The notes: generated by a model from the letters alone, not told the origin. A stretch of DNA of 64,000 nt from Epiperipatus broadwayi (GCA_028023455.1 JAQFVV010006469.1:806001-870000); one strand, 5' to 3'; counted from the first letter of the stretch, positions 37,301-50,224 are shown. A program made the numbers and translations.

Positions 37301-40300
37301 CCCGCGCGACTTTTACGATGCATCTTCTAGGTACTTTTATTTAAATATTCAACAAAACTTTTCTGTTTCCATGGATTCATTTCATTAAGTAAATTAAATT
37401 TCCATTTTCCTAATCTCTTTCTTTATTAAGCGCTTTTATAATGAACAATTTATAATATTTTAATACTTCTTAGATAAAATTTTTTCTTTTCCTTTTTCAT
37501 AAAAACACAATGACTCTTTCATATTATTATTCGGTAATTTTTCCTTTCTTTTAAAGTTCTGGTACTATATACTTTGTAATATTTCCTTTAAAAAGGACAC
37601 ACATTCTTTTTCTGTTATAACTTTTACATAATTTTTTCTTTATGATATACGCATCTTAATTTTTCCATAGAGAAGAATAAAAACTTCAGAGTAGCCTTAT
37701 AGATTTGTGCGTCATAAATTTTTCTGACGGCAAGTAACTTCTCTTTTAAGTTTTCCGTATAACGTCCAAATTATGTTCCTCTGAGTTACAATAATAAGTT
37801 TCTGGTTGAGCATGAATAAAGCTGTATCAAGGCACTTTACAAATATTTTTCCTTTAACAATATTTTTATATACTGTTTTCTGTAGTATTTCCATTTCTAC
37901 TGCAAGGTTTTGGCTAAACTTGAATAAAATCACTGGCAAGAAAACTTTTAAAAATTAGCCCTTCATGTAAAGGCAGTCAAAATATTATATGTTAAAAAAA
38001 AACTTTTAAAATAAATACAAAATTTTAAAATTATATCACTTTTCTAGCTTACGGTCTTATCCAGCTAAAAAATATGTTACTCCCTCCTTCACTTACACAT
38101 TACTTTCTCCCGCTTCATCTAATTCTTATATTTTGTCTGCTAAAATACCTCCGTTGATTGGTTAATGACTTTTTTAGCGCGAACAAATTTACACATTTTA
38201 GTTTTATAATAGATCACCCTTTAAAATAAAGAATTTATGACGTCATGTCTCAAAATATTACTTAGAATAGTATTTTTAAATTCAATTATAGTTTTATCAA
38301 AATCATTTAAACTTTAAAATAATTATTAAAATAATATTTAATATCTCAACTTTTACTTTAACGACAGATAGCAATTATATTTAGTTTCATAATTCACAAA
38401 CTTTATTATTATATTCTAACAAGCGTGTGTGAAGGTATATAATATACAGTCACATGATTACAAACTTTATCAGATGATTTTTAATTTACGTCTCAGTCTA
38501 AATTACCAAAACTGATATATTTTATAAAAAAATTTGGAAAATAATTTAAAAATGTAGAACTAAATATAATTCTCACCATCATAAAGTTTATCTTAAAATA
38601 TATTAGATTAAATTTGAATATTAATTATAACTATAATATTACATATAGTGTTTATTTAATTCATTAGTTTTAAAACATTACAATTGAATTGTTAATATAC
38701 TTTTAACTATTTATAGCTGTGTTATTTTATATGGCCAGCTTTTACAACCATAAGCAAGGATATCTTTAAGCTTTATTTAACTGTTTTCTTTTAAAATATT
38801 CCATTACACTTTTATATACCAGGTATTTTCAGCCTTAAATTGTACTATAATATCTAATTATCCTACTATTATTTATATATCATACAAACATATCTTAAAA
38901 TTTAAATTTTTTTAGTAATTGACCATTCTACCTTATTATGACCTATAGATAAGGGCACTATATATATATACATACTTTTGGGAAATGATCAATTTGATTT
39001 TCAGAAAGATAGAACCCCACAGTAATACTATCAAGGTGTTAAAGTACATTTCAATGAGAATTTGTCAAAACAATGAGTAGGCTAAAAATGTGCAGTTGTA
39101 ATTCCCCTATCTTGATTTATAACTATGGTGATCCATAAAAGATGTAGTATATTGTAAAAATTTGATTTCACTAGCCTTTCCAAAATGCAGCCTAACACCC
39201 CTTCCTTTTCAGCATTTGCTGACATTTTTTTTGTCTCACAAATGAACGTAAAGTATATGATAAAAGGTTTATTACTTATCAGAAAATAATAAATTTGACT
39301 TTATTTGATAGATATTTGTGCTTATTACTAAAATAAAATTTAAATGTTCACATCGTGTTTCTATAAATATTAAAAAAATTAGACCATAATCAAAACAAAG
39401 AAGTTATACATCACATTTCTAGAAAGATTATTTTCAGTTCATAAAATCAATGAAATATTTCTTAATTTTTATTATTTTTAAACATTGAAACAGTAGGGTC
39501 TGCTTTGCAGATCTTCGTTTCACCTTTTCTTATCTATTTCCTACCCTCATACCTTAGTTTGAACCCCAATCTATCGTAGTGTGTCTACAATATGCTTATA
39601 TACCGAAAATCCCGCCTAATTTTAAACCATGAGTACAATGCTCATATTATATATATAAGTCATTCCCAAATAAATAAAAGATTATAGATTATGTATATGT
39701 TCACATAATTTTGATTTATTAAAAAGTAGGTTATATAAGTCATAATTGCGTACACACTATGATATGCATTTTAAAACATATCAAAATTATAAAGTTAAAG
39801 TTATTTTGTTTGAATCTATTTACAAATATATTACCATCGTAATATATTTTGATTTAAAATAAAATTCATTTAGTAAATATTCATTTAGTAAATAGATTCA
39901 AATATTGCAAGTTAAAAGTAAAATAATTTTCGTTTAATTTAATAAAAGTTATTCCAAATATTTCTTTAAAATAAATGAGGGACAATAGTTTAATTAGTTA
40001 ATATTATATAAGTTTTATCTAAAAACAGCAGATGTCCACTTAAGGTTTTCTTTAATTAATAAAAGTAATTTTAATTAAATCTAGTTTGTAATTCGAATGT
40101 CGACAGGGAAATTAACAAAAGAAATTAATTAATGTTGAATTCCTTTAGACATTCGAATGATTTAATTACAGCTGATAAGTCCGATATATTTTTGTAATGC
40201 TCCAGGGCAGTTCTATTGTTAAAGTCTGCTATAAAAAAAGGTTTTTCTTTTGTTCTCCAGTTTTTCTTCTAATGTTTCTAAGAGAAATCATTCTGAGTTC
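34320..40300. other. AT-rich sequence, no gene recognised
   Basis: This 6-kb stretch has no motif I can name. The 75-residue minus-strand frame at 37712-37939 and the 64-residue plus-strand frame at 36779-36973 are the longest, and neither resembles a known family. A short inverted pair ATTCGAATGTC/GACATTCGAAT lies at 40091-40161. A trinucleotide-like AAT tract is at 34846-34880. Confidence 0.45.
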
Positions 40301-40348
40301 TATTCTAATAATTTGCTAACCTTGACATGACAGAGTAGAGGCGTCAAG

Positions 40349-40444
40349 ATGGCTATGTCCCCTCGGAATAGCCAGCCGCTGCTCCAGACCATCGGAAGCT
40401 ATCACATAAGGAACCTCGGAACTGCTGCTGCTGCAAAAATATGA
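40349..40444 (+). CDS. short ORF in GC-richer island, unrecognised
   Basis: An ATG with a strong Kozak context (A at -3, G at +4; TCAAGATGGC) opens 31 codons starting MAMSPRNSQPLLQTIG and ending in an alanine run before TGA. The local base composition is clearly less AT-rich than the flanks. It could be a first coding exon, a small ORF, or part of an unrecognised repeat; a CAGAGGTAACC donor-like word follows at 40506-40516, after the stop. I do not recognise the protein. Presence of a true gene is a guess. Confidence 0.22.
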   Translation: MAMSPRNSQPLLQTIGSYHIRNLGTAAAAKI

Positions 40445-41204
40445 ACATTCCAGATTTTGCTGCTGAATTATAAAACCTGCCGAACATCTACCTGCAAATG
40501 TATCTCCAGAGGTAACCTAAATTAACCCAAGAGCTCTTGTGATAACTAACATGCTATAGCTATTCTAAATTGTTTTCTGATACTTCACATAACTTTATTA
40601 TGTATTTCTTTTAAATATAATCAACATTTTTGCTCTCTATCCTTGGGTTAATATTTTCTATTTATTAAGCTTTCTGTTATTTTATTATGATAATGTGTCA
40701 GAATCATCTTTGACCGAGTGAATTATTCCTTTTGTTGAAAATAAGACGCCGCTATGAAAGCATATTTTAAATTTCTAAGTAATTTCCAATTTTATGATCT
40801 TGCAAATCACTCGTTTGAGGGCGATTCTTTTCTTTAATATATAATATAATCACATAGTTTAAAATCTACATGTTATTGATTTTAATCTAATATGAGAGTA
40901 TGTGCGAGGTCAATGATTAAATGTGTCCCCTAATGCATGATTGCATATATAAATCTATACTTACTTTTCAAACCCGCAAGCATGCATTTTCCTATTTTAA
41001 TTACCGTGTTCTACTTTAATTACAAAGTTCATCATTGACGTCAAGAATGTGCGGACCCTTTTAAATGAATTCGGGGAATTTGATTGGGCATTTCTCTCAA
41101 TCCAAGTAAAACCCATTCAGTATGTTTTATATACACTCGTCTCGTATTGCTGATAAATGAATTGGTTGTTGAGACCACTTTGTTTTATTTTTCCAAGGAT
41201 TCTT

Positions 41205-41380
41205 TACACGGCTAAGGCCGTTCTCTTCGCCTTTTTGCGGTTTCCAGGCAGAGTGTGTCCCCATATGACACACCTGGGAATTAAACGCATCATCACCCAG
41301 TCGCTAAGTTTCGGCTGTTCATAAAATACTTTCCTACGGGTTAGCGGCGATATGTCCTCCGTAATCATTCCGGATATTCA
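41205..41380. other. GC-richer segment with hairpins, unassigned
   Basis: CGGCTAAGGCCG (41210-41221) is a small perfect palindrome, and GTGTGTC (41253-41259) pairs with GACACAC (41267-41273) with flanking TTCCAGG/CCTGGGAA extending the stem past a bulge. Base composition is unusual for the window. No RNA family is recognised. Confidence 0.35.
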
Positions 41381-41894
41381 ATATTGTTTTATTTTATACC
41401 CTCCAACTTTAATAAATTCATTATCAGCAATACTGACCTCCCAATGTAACTCTATTAACATTATTATCAAATAAATGCCTTGATCACATTCTCACTTTGT
41501 TGCTTAGTAAGCTTTTGTCTGTGCTATTCTCGAAATCAATAAATATTTTATAACACTTAACTTTCAAATATTTTCTTAAACTTGTATAATTACTCAAAGC
41601 ACCTCGCACGTGTTCCTATCTCATCAAGCACATTATCGTAATGCTATTAGCCTGAGGAATAGAATATATCACTTTGCTTTAAAACCCTTTTGTCATATAA
41701 TGCCAAATTATTTAATACGCGTCCCTGTCTCATATAAGCAGACAGTGGTGTTATATATATAAATAAATTTTGTGAAATTATTTAAAACTAAATTTGATCT
41801 CTTATTTTATTTGATTCCTATCACTGTCTCGGTATATATATATATTTTCTGCATTTCTTTTGTAAATCCATAGACGTTAATTAGCCACCCAAAC

Positions 41895-42110
41895 TTCTTT
41901 TAGTATAGAGTCTTTTGTTTCTCCCTGACCACCAGGCACCGGTCAAAGGTCATACTAGTAGTGGCATCAGATGCGTTGTCACGTAGATGGTGCTGTGAAA
42001 TTTGGGCTTTAGATTCGAACTTAGTATATCTAGAAGGCAACCCCTCCTAGAATGTTCAGTTTCGTGTCTGGGTTGGAATTCTGCAGTGTGTTAGCGAGAT
42101 ATACGATTCT
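41895..42110. other. GC-richer segment, possible unrecognised repeat
   Basis: CACCAGGCACCGGTCAAAGG and the following sequence stand out by composition. No second copy is present here, so I cannot say whether it is a SINE or unique DNA. Confidence 0.3.
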
Positions 42111-42119
42111 GACTGTTAC

Positions 42120-42410
42120 AACATTTGAAACATATAATTATTTATTTCTCTTACATCTAATGAATTATGCTTTAAATATTTAATTTTTTTGAATATTTAT
42201 TGCAAAATAACAATATTTTCTTTACTCATAAATAAAGTAGTTTGTTTACATCATAGCTTGTCTTCTAATTTGTTTCAGACCATATTTACATTAGCTGCTA
42301 ATATAATGTTATATTTTTGAAAATAAAGTATTTCAAGTCAAAATAACTTATTAAATAATTTATATTTCTTGATAACTAGTAAATATAGCATAAGTTATTT
42401 TTTAAAAATA
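42120..42410 (-). repeat. diverged relative of the 417-1475 mariner element
   Basis: The reverse complement of about 42210-42410 aligns with 495-670: shared blocks include TTATTTTGACTTGAAATAC, CAAAAATATAA and ATTAGCAG-TAA. The terminal repeat is not found at the expected place near 42480, so this copy is truncated. Confidence 0.6.
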
Positions 42411-43196
42411 TCTAAAACCATAATAAATTCATAAATAAACAAATTTTTGTGTCATTAGAAACTTCAATGTCGTAAAATGCTGAAAGTTTTACAGCCTTGT
42501 CAACAGACAATGGCTGGACATTCATGCTTTTTTCAGGCAGTTTTTTTTATAATAAAATATGCTTTTTTACACGCATTTTAACTTATAATACTTATAAAAA
42601 ATTCGCCAGGGGGCGAATTGGCCAAAAGATAAAATAATTCATCCAAATTGATAGAAAGGCTAGTGGTACTTTGAGAAAAAATTCAAATGTTATGGTCAAC
42701 AATAAAAGTGAACACATTGGTCAATATTGCTCAAGCAGGAGTTTACCATAACTAGAAATATCTGAATGCTTATATAATCATTTTGAGATTTTCTTGTATT
42801 TGCAGAAGTATTTTTGTTATCAGTATATATTGAGTATTTTGTGTATATATTTTTGGCACTCTCTATATATTGAAGTTTATGTTACATGTTATTGACTTTA
42901 AAAGTAGCATATTTAATCATTTTTTCCTGTTTGAACCATGGTTCCATGGTTTCATGTTACCAATGCATGGTACTGTTATAATTTTTCTTATTGCATCCAA
43001 TAACTAAAAAATATATTTCAAAACATGATATATATTTTTCTAGTTTTAAAAATATTTTAGATTTAATTCCAATTATACTCTCTAGGTATCTCTAGGTATC
43101 AATATCTTTCAGTAAAAAATTAATGAGTTATATAAAATATAAAGAATCTTCAAAAAAGACCAAAATCACTACTGCACACATATAACATTATTCTAA

Positions 43197-43385
43197 CCAA
43201 AGGCAAAACTCTCTATACAGTAGTGCCACCCTGTGCCAAGCAGAGTAATCAATTGATGCCAGAAGGCTTGTGCATAAAACCCCTATATAGTGCCTACTCA
43301 TCCAATATCCCAGACTAGTTTCTGGCTTGTGGCCATCATCAGTGAGGAGCCACAATTATGTGCTAGTATAGAGATGGTGATCATG
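43197..43385 (-). repeat. short hammerhead-bearing element, copy 1
   Basis: About 190 bases recur at 53935-54085 and in part at 19935-19985, all in the same orientation. The minus strand carries a canonical minimal hammerhead near its 5' side. Hammerheads of this exact design (very short helix III) are known from Penelope-like retroelements and animal retrozymes, so this may be a terminal piece of such an element. It encodes no protein. Confidence 0.75.
43305..43352 (-). ncRNA. hammerhead ribozyme, Penelope-type minimal form
   Basis: Minus strand: CUCA (43346-43343), CUGAUGA (43342-43336), UGGCCACAAGCCA with a 4-bp helix II (43335-43323), GAAA (43322-43319), CUAG as a two-base-loop helix III, UC, then UGGG pairing with CUCA (three Watson-Crick pairs and one G-U). 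Cleavage is predicted after the GUC triplet, at 43313/43312. All invariant core bases are present. Helix I is short, which may demand dimeric action as proposed for Penelope hammerheads. Confidence 0.82.
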
Positions 43386-45580
43386 TGATGTTTAGTGGTA
43401 TAACATTATTCTTTGATTACACTGGAAATAAATTTTCACATAATTTTCTTCACTTGTTTATTATTTTATATTCGTAAAATTATTACATTTTTTTCAATAT
43501 ATATTTAATATTTAAATGCAGATTTTATTATAATATAAAAGCTTTTAAAACAGGAATTAATCAACTGTATATTTATTTATATGATTTTAATCAAAACTAC
43601 TTCCAGTCAAAAATTTCTGATTTAGAATTTTTTTTTTTTTTTGTCTATTATTTTCTGCTTATTACTTTTTTTTTATTTGCAAAATTGATATTTTTGGTTT
43701 CAAATAACTTTCTTTTTTTTTTAAATTATATTTTTGGTAAATGTAAAAAAAAAAAAACCCTGAAAAAAACAATAGCTCCCCCTAGTAGTGAAAACTTGGT
43801 AACATAATACATCTTTCATATTTTAGCTATTTTTGATTTGTAATTAGTTTTGATAGAGTCTTGGTACAGCTGATGAATGATGTTGAGCTCTATATTGTCA
43901 TAGTTTTTAATTAAAGTAAAAACATTCATTGTCATAATGAAAAGAAGTAAAACATATATATATAATGATTCAATTATAATGACAGCTGGTATTATAATTT
44001 TATAGAGATTTTGTCTATAATTTTTAATATTATTAATTTTTATATTTATAAGATTGTTTATAATGTATAATAATAATAATATGTTTTTGATCTGACTGTA
44101 ATTTACACCCTCTATTAATGGATAGTTATGTACAGAAGTCTTATAGGAATTCAAATATTATTCTAAAAAAAAGCATTGAAGTTTACTTTAGAAAACTGAA
44201 CAAAAAGTGTATTTTAAATTAAAGGAAACTGCTGTAGGATAAACAATATCCCAACAGCCGCACTAAAGGAGGTTATATATTCACCAAACATGACTACTGT
44301 TGGTGGATTTTTAACAGGTTTATAATCTTAGATACACATTTATTGATCAATAAATGGATGTCTGCATTGGCTGTAGGCTTTCTACCGGGGGGGGGGGCAA
44401 TTCTAAGCCTAAATTATTTATATATATATAAATGTACATAATTCACATAAGTCATAGCACATAGTCGATGAATATACATGTTGCCCATGAATTATTAATA
44501 ATTAAAATACAATCTTGAATACAATTTTTTAAAACATACTGACACTAAAATTATTTTTTTTAAACCATAATTATTACAAATAATTACGATAAATCCAATA
44601 CCAAATCAAACTCTCATTACCCATAAATCTTCAAATTAATAACAGAAACAATAGAATTGAAAGTTCAAATTCGATGGGAGAGAAAGTGCCAATTTGGGTA
44701 ATTGACGGATAATTAATTTTATAATGTAATACAAATATTTTGAAAACAAAAAAGTTAAAAATAAATGAAGGTAAAACTAATTCGATTATCTTATAAATTT
44801 AAAAATCGCAGATTAAATTAAATACAATATTTAAAAAATTATAATAATAATTAATATCTTTTATATTTTTAATAATTCAATTATTATTTTTAAAACTTTA
44901 GTTTTAAATTAATATAATTCTAATTACGTTTAATTACTTTTTTAAAAAAATTTATTTACATCTTTTTCTTATTAAGTTGTCTTTATTTAAATTCGCATTT
45001 TAAATATTTTAAATCATTTTGTGATAAATAAAGATTTTAAGGTTTCCGCTTTATTTTATAAAACAATAATATTTTCAATTGCTTTTTAAAGTCTCTACAT
45101 ACTTTTAATAATAAATAATGCCAACTCTTAGATTTTTTGATTTTTCACATGGTAAACAAATTATGAACTTCTCTTTACTGAGAATCTTACAACTATTAAA
45201 TTTATTTATAATCCTTTGCATAGTCTAATGCGTGTTTATCTTTCAATAAATTATATGCAATTGTTTTTTAAGTCAACGGGGTCAGCATAAAATAAATTAT
45301 CGGATAATTACATGCTTGTTAAATCGTGTGGCGTTCAAGCAACAAAAGAAACAGCTTGGGCTTTGAGCTAAAACATTTTAGGGATCGTGTTCACATTCTA
45401 TTATTATGCTAAATTATACAGGTGATAACTAATATTAAACTATAAAGATTAGTATTTACGTATGTTATCAATAAACTTTATATAAGCTTTTCACGTACTC
45501 ATAAAAAATAGATCTAGAAACAATTTTGAAAGTCTGACATTAAAAAATAAGAATCAGCACAAAAAGTTTATTGTACATCT
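43386..45580. other. AT-rich sequence, no gene supported
   Basis: A 112-residue frame on the minus strand (43816-44154) is Ile/Asn-rich without motif and is likely chance. A G9 run lies at about 44390-44398. Otherwise nothing. Confidence 0.45.
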
Positions 45581-47339
45581 CATCATCACCATCATTGTCA
45601 ATCATCATCAATCTGCTGTAGAATGATGGTTCCTCAAAGTTTAATTCCTTTTCTCTGTCCATAGCCTTTCTTCTTCACATTGTTCCAGCATATGTCCTTA
45701 TTTTATCCATCCATCTCACATGTAGTCTCTTCCTACATCTTTTACAATCTCTTGGAATAAAGTTTAGAATTTCATCTACCTATCTATTATTGTTATCTCT
45801 TCTGGAAATGTGTTCAGCCCAGCTTCATTACAATCACATAATTCTTTCAATGATGTCAGTCATATCTGATTGTTATCTAAGATGTATTTCATTTTTGATC
45901 TCTTTTTCTTATTTCTAACACATTTTTTTCATATTTCTTATTGCATGGTCTGAAATCTCTGCATTGCTTAGTTATTACATCCTAGTCTCATATCTATAAG
46001 TAAAAAATGATAAAAAATATATATTAATAAAAAATTTCTTTTTAAATTCATAGGCATATTTTTTTTTAATACTAAGTTATTTCTATGAAAACTGCTCTAT
46101 TGAAGTTTATGATTAACTTCATCCATTATAATACCATCCGTATTAATAATATGACCAAGATATTTGTAGTTATTACCTTTTTTAAATTCATGATTACCAA
46201 TCTTTATTTTTCTTCTTCTTCAGCATTCCTGAAACTCTGATGTATTATTTGCAAAAAAAAAATTCACATCATCTGAAAAATCTAGATAACTTAAATAATC
46301 TCCATATATTTTAATCCATAAAATACCTCTTGCAAAGCCAGTGTAAAAAGTCTTTAAGATATGGAATCCCTCTGCTATGTAGTCGATGTTAATTTTTTTA
46401 GTACCATCATTTAATCTAATCAGTGTTATTGTACTGTGGTAAATATTTTTCAGAATATATCAATATCCTGAATCCTTACCTGGATTATCTAATGTTTTGA
46501 TTACAGTGGAAATGCCTATAAATCAAATGCTTTTCCATAATTTAAAAAATCCAAAGCATAATGGTAACTCATATTCATTGGTCCTTTCTACAAGATTCAC
46601 TATCTTAAAACTATGTACTTTTAAATATATTTTGTTCTTTTGGTTGGTTAAAATCCAAAGTTTGCTGTAGAAAAGTTGTCATTATCTTGATAAAGCTTTT
46701 ATAAAGAGCTTATAAAAGACTAATAATTTTTAATATTATCATCTTTCTTATCATTTAGATATTTTATATATAGGGTTGCCAACACTTTTCATACTTCCTC
46801 ACCTTCTTTTAAACTATCAATAATAATTCCATCATTTTCTAGACATTTTTCTTCTTTATAGATTTAATTGCATAATTCACTTCTTCATTTTAAATATTTG
46901 GCAATTCAGAAGATGTAGTAATTGTAAGAGATACTTTATTTTATTGTTCTTTCTTAGTATAGAATTATTAATAGAATTCTTTCATACATTTTATAACATC
47001 ATCCCTCTGTTTAGTAATAGTTCTATCTTTTCTTTTTATTGCTGAAACAATTTTTCTTTCAATACAAAGATGTTGTTTTAAACTTTTGAAACTTTTATTC
47101 TCTATTATAACTTTGCTTGCCAATTCAAAATTATATTTTCCAAAACCATTATTAAGTATTTTATACCATTTTATAAAACTTGATTTTCAATTCATTTTAA
47201 TTAGTCATTATATTCTTTCTTTTCTTCCATTATCTTCTCTCTGCTGAAATTTTTTAGTAAATTGATGTTTTTTTCTTTACCAATTATCTTTTTGTAGTCC
47301 TTAATAGAGTTTAAGTTACTTTTTTATTTATTTATAAAA

Positions 47340-48960
47340 TATAGAATTTTTATTCAGAAATTTGGTTACAACATATGGTAACAGTTAAACATAGCCCACG
47401 GGCACCATGGCACCCGCAGACCATTTTACGTGTGCCCGCCGCTATCTGAACATGATAAAAAATTATTTATCTGATACAAATAAATTTAATGTTTAAATTT
47501 TTTTATAAATTATTGTATTATATTTTAATCAAATTGTAGGGCATACTATACTTTTACAGCATAAAAATATAAACATTAATTATATGTTAAAATTTTACTT
47601 TTGAAATAAACATTTTTTTGTACATTATGTGTATTATTAACAATATCCAACTATAAATTTACATTGAAAAAATAAATGGTGCCCACCATCTGGTTGAAAA
47701 AAATAAATGGTGCCCGCCACCTGGCCAGTATTATAGAATGTGCTCTTAAGTGCAAAAAGGTTGGGGACCCCTGTATTACATGATAATCAGGGTGATAAAA
47801 GTTCAATATTGATATCTTGCTTGACACCAGCTAAAAGGATTAATATGAAGCATATCAGCAAGGAATGGGTCCAGAATAATATCCTGTTGATAGGTGACCA
47901 TGCTTTCATGTCTTATACAGTTCAATGATAAATCTAATCCTTTGTCCATGCTCTGCACGATCAAATTGACCCTTCATATTGGGAGGTTACTTTTATAAAA
48001 CTCAGGGTCTGGGCAATAATCACGCAGAGCAAGGTAAGTCATCACAAAGGGATGCAGGCCATTCAGCCTCAAATCACTCTCCAGGGTAGGAGCTTTCTAT
48101 TCAGGAATGAAAGGGATCAGTTTTGGGGGGCCAGGTCAATAATCTCCATGTAGAATCGTAGATATAAGAGGGGGCCAAATTCTGGTCCCTTTTCCGAATT
48201 TTTTCCATTTTGTTAATATAGAGTTTGAGCCGATATTCCAGTGCATGATTAAAGATGAGCCAGCACTGCATGTACCATAGTGAGAACAGTACAAATGTTT
48301 TTAATCATATCTCCAAGATGGATCCACATAATATTGTCAATGAGAGTCGACAGAGCAGGCATATTGTTATTTAACATTGAGGCTATAAGGACTTTGTAGG
48401 GGTGAAGGGAAACACAGTGGCAGAGGAGGTGAAGAAAAGTTTCATCCTCTCTGAGGCATAGAGAGCAAGTGGATTCTATGTTTGAGAATCCTCAGCGATG
48501 CACCAGAAAGTGTTTAGTAGGCAAGGCATTAATATTTATCTTCATCAGGAAATCAAAATATTTGGATTCAAGGAACCATTGCTTAAATTTCTTGATTAGC
48601 AGATGGTTTTTAAGCCTGAGGACAGTTGATCCTGCAGAAACATCAGGATTAAGGATGTAGTATGCATCCCAGAGCTTGATTTTCATTGAGGATGATTTGT
48701 TAGGAAGCATTGTATGTTTGGAGATAAGACATGTGAGGGTTGCCAGCCAATCGGTCCTAATGGGGGGAGGCTTATCTGTGGGAGTGACCTCTCTGGAGGG
48801 TGAATAGTTGGGATACTGCAGACACATTCTGTAGAAAGAATTGTAGGAATATTGAAATATAAAAGTATCTATGGAATGTAGGGATAATCCATTGAGTTTT
48901 GTGTGTTTCTGTAGATTTCTCAAGCTTATGGTTGCACTTTTTCCCCCTCTAATCAGATCA
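47340..48960 (-). pseudogene. LINE relic B nested in RTE copy 2
   Basis: The minus strand 48492-48968 encodes 158 residues ending KININALPTKHFLVHR, then an in-frame TGA, then a zinc knuckle CSLCLREDETFLHLLCHC (C-x2-C-x8-H-x4-C). This LPTK-FL plus knuckle is the zf-RVT-like tail of many LINE ORF2 proteins. The coding sense decays towards 48100. The 3' side ends near 47340 with AATAAAAATTC and an A-rich run, as expected of a LINE 3' end. It is 5'-truncated; no RT motif is included. The knuckle spacing equals that of relic A at 6.7-7.0 kb. Confidence 0.68.
47382..47773 (-). mobile_element. hAT-type MITE fragment
   Basis: The right end, read on the minus strand from 47773, begins CAGGGGTCCCCAACCTTTTT, a classic hAT terminus, followed by GGTGGCGGGCACCA twice in slightly different form. 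The left side (47395 onward) also has GGGCACCATGGCACCCGC but no clean terminus, and no 8-bp duplication can be matched. It lies in the 3' part of LINE relic B. Confidence 0.65.
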
Positions 48961-50224
48961 GTGCACATCTTGTGTATCTTCCTGAGTTTCAGTTACTTTC
49001 TTATTGATCTAAGTCAAGCTCTGAACCATTTTCAAAATCTATTAATATTTTTAAATGATTGCAAGTTCTAAATTAACTTTTTTTAAAAATTTGGGAATAT
49101 TAACTAATAATATAATCTTTCTTAATAGTTATCATCTTTCTAGTTTTGCATTAACACACTCATCTTGCATCTAACTAATTAATGATCACTTACCGTGTTT
49201 AATCTATTAGGAGCAATACAACCTTAAAATACATATTTTCTGTTAGACAAAATATAATCCAACTTTGCTGTATCTTCATTTGGATGTTTCCATTTTCATT
49301 TTCAATTAGGATTTTTCTCAAAGAATGCATTATAGAGTTGTTTTTCTCTGGGAATTCCAGTCAGTCTCCTCTCTCATTTCTATCATCCCAATCAAATTTA
49401 CCCATAGAACTTTTAATTCTTTACCAATTCTAGCATTAAAGTCTCCTATTATATTTTAAAAATGTTGTTTGTTTGATCAAAACTCTTTTGTAAATCCATA
49501 TAAAAGTTTTACATTTTTTCATTACAATAAAACATTTTTGGATATAAATCTGTATCATCTGCATTTGATATCTTCTATTAGCTTGAATAACTAATCTTAG
49601 CACTCTGTCCAATATATCTTTAATCTCCACAATGTTACTTTTTTATTTTTTATTTGTAGTGAATCTCATTCCACATGTGTTTTCAATATTAGTGCCTTTT
49701 TAGTAAAGTACATGCCAAATTGTTTTAAGTCCTTTGTTTCTTCATCATTTCTTCCAACTTTATGAAGACCAATAATGTTCCATCTAGTATTAGACATCTT
49801 CCAATTCATGCAATCTTTTTTCACTTGAAAATGATCTGCGATTATATGTTGACAATTTAAGATTATTATATATGCTTAAATTAGAATCAGAATTAAGATA
49901 TATTTTTAAAATAAACAATTCATTAGTGTAAATTCAATCTAATAGTGTATGTATAAAGATTAATTCTCTTCTACAAGATTCCAATCTATTTGCCTGAATG
50001 TCAGTGATGATCATATATTACATGTGATATGTTGATTCCATCATCTATCAATAAATGTTGAATGTATAGAAAATTTTAAACTTTATTTCCACTTCTCAAA
50101 TACTAACAACTTCTTTGTAATAACACACAATAGATAACACAGGTTAGTAATTACCATAAAATTTTAAGTAGTATTATTCAGCACTCTTCTTCAGGTGTTG
50201 CTGGCCTGACAGTGACAATATTAG

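Larger units (their letters stand above)
45585..49865 (-). mobile_element. RTE-type LINE relic, copy 2 (antisense), interrupted
   Basis: From 45585 (TGATGATTGACAATGATGG-type 3' end) the minus strand follows RTE copy 1 backwards through the C-terminal block, the RT palm (FADD-like region about 46260-46275) and the fingers (about 46800-46920). The linker runs to about 47300. After an interruption it resumes at about 48965 with the linker (LKILIDFENGSELDL), the endonuclease (SDRVLRLVIQ-like segment near 49590) and the N-terminal CRSFSSE region near 49840. It is almost full length but heavily mutated. The insertion in the linker is a separate LINE with a hAT fragment. Confidence 0.78.

Noticed and set aside
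37712-37939. 75-codon minus-strand frame as a host gene
   Set aside because: It looks protein-like in composition but matches no family I know, and there is no exon or splice context to support it.
43816-44154. 112-codon Ile/Asn-rich minus-strand frame
   Set aside because: No motif, extreme AT-driven composition, no neighbouring support.
50161-50200. Hammerhead in the Penelope terminal region (CUGAAGA start)
   Set aside because: No GAAA at a suitable distance and no stable helix II; kept only as a possibility.
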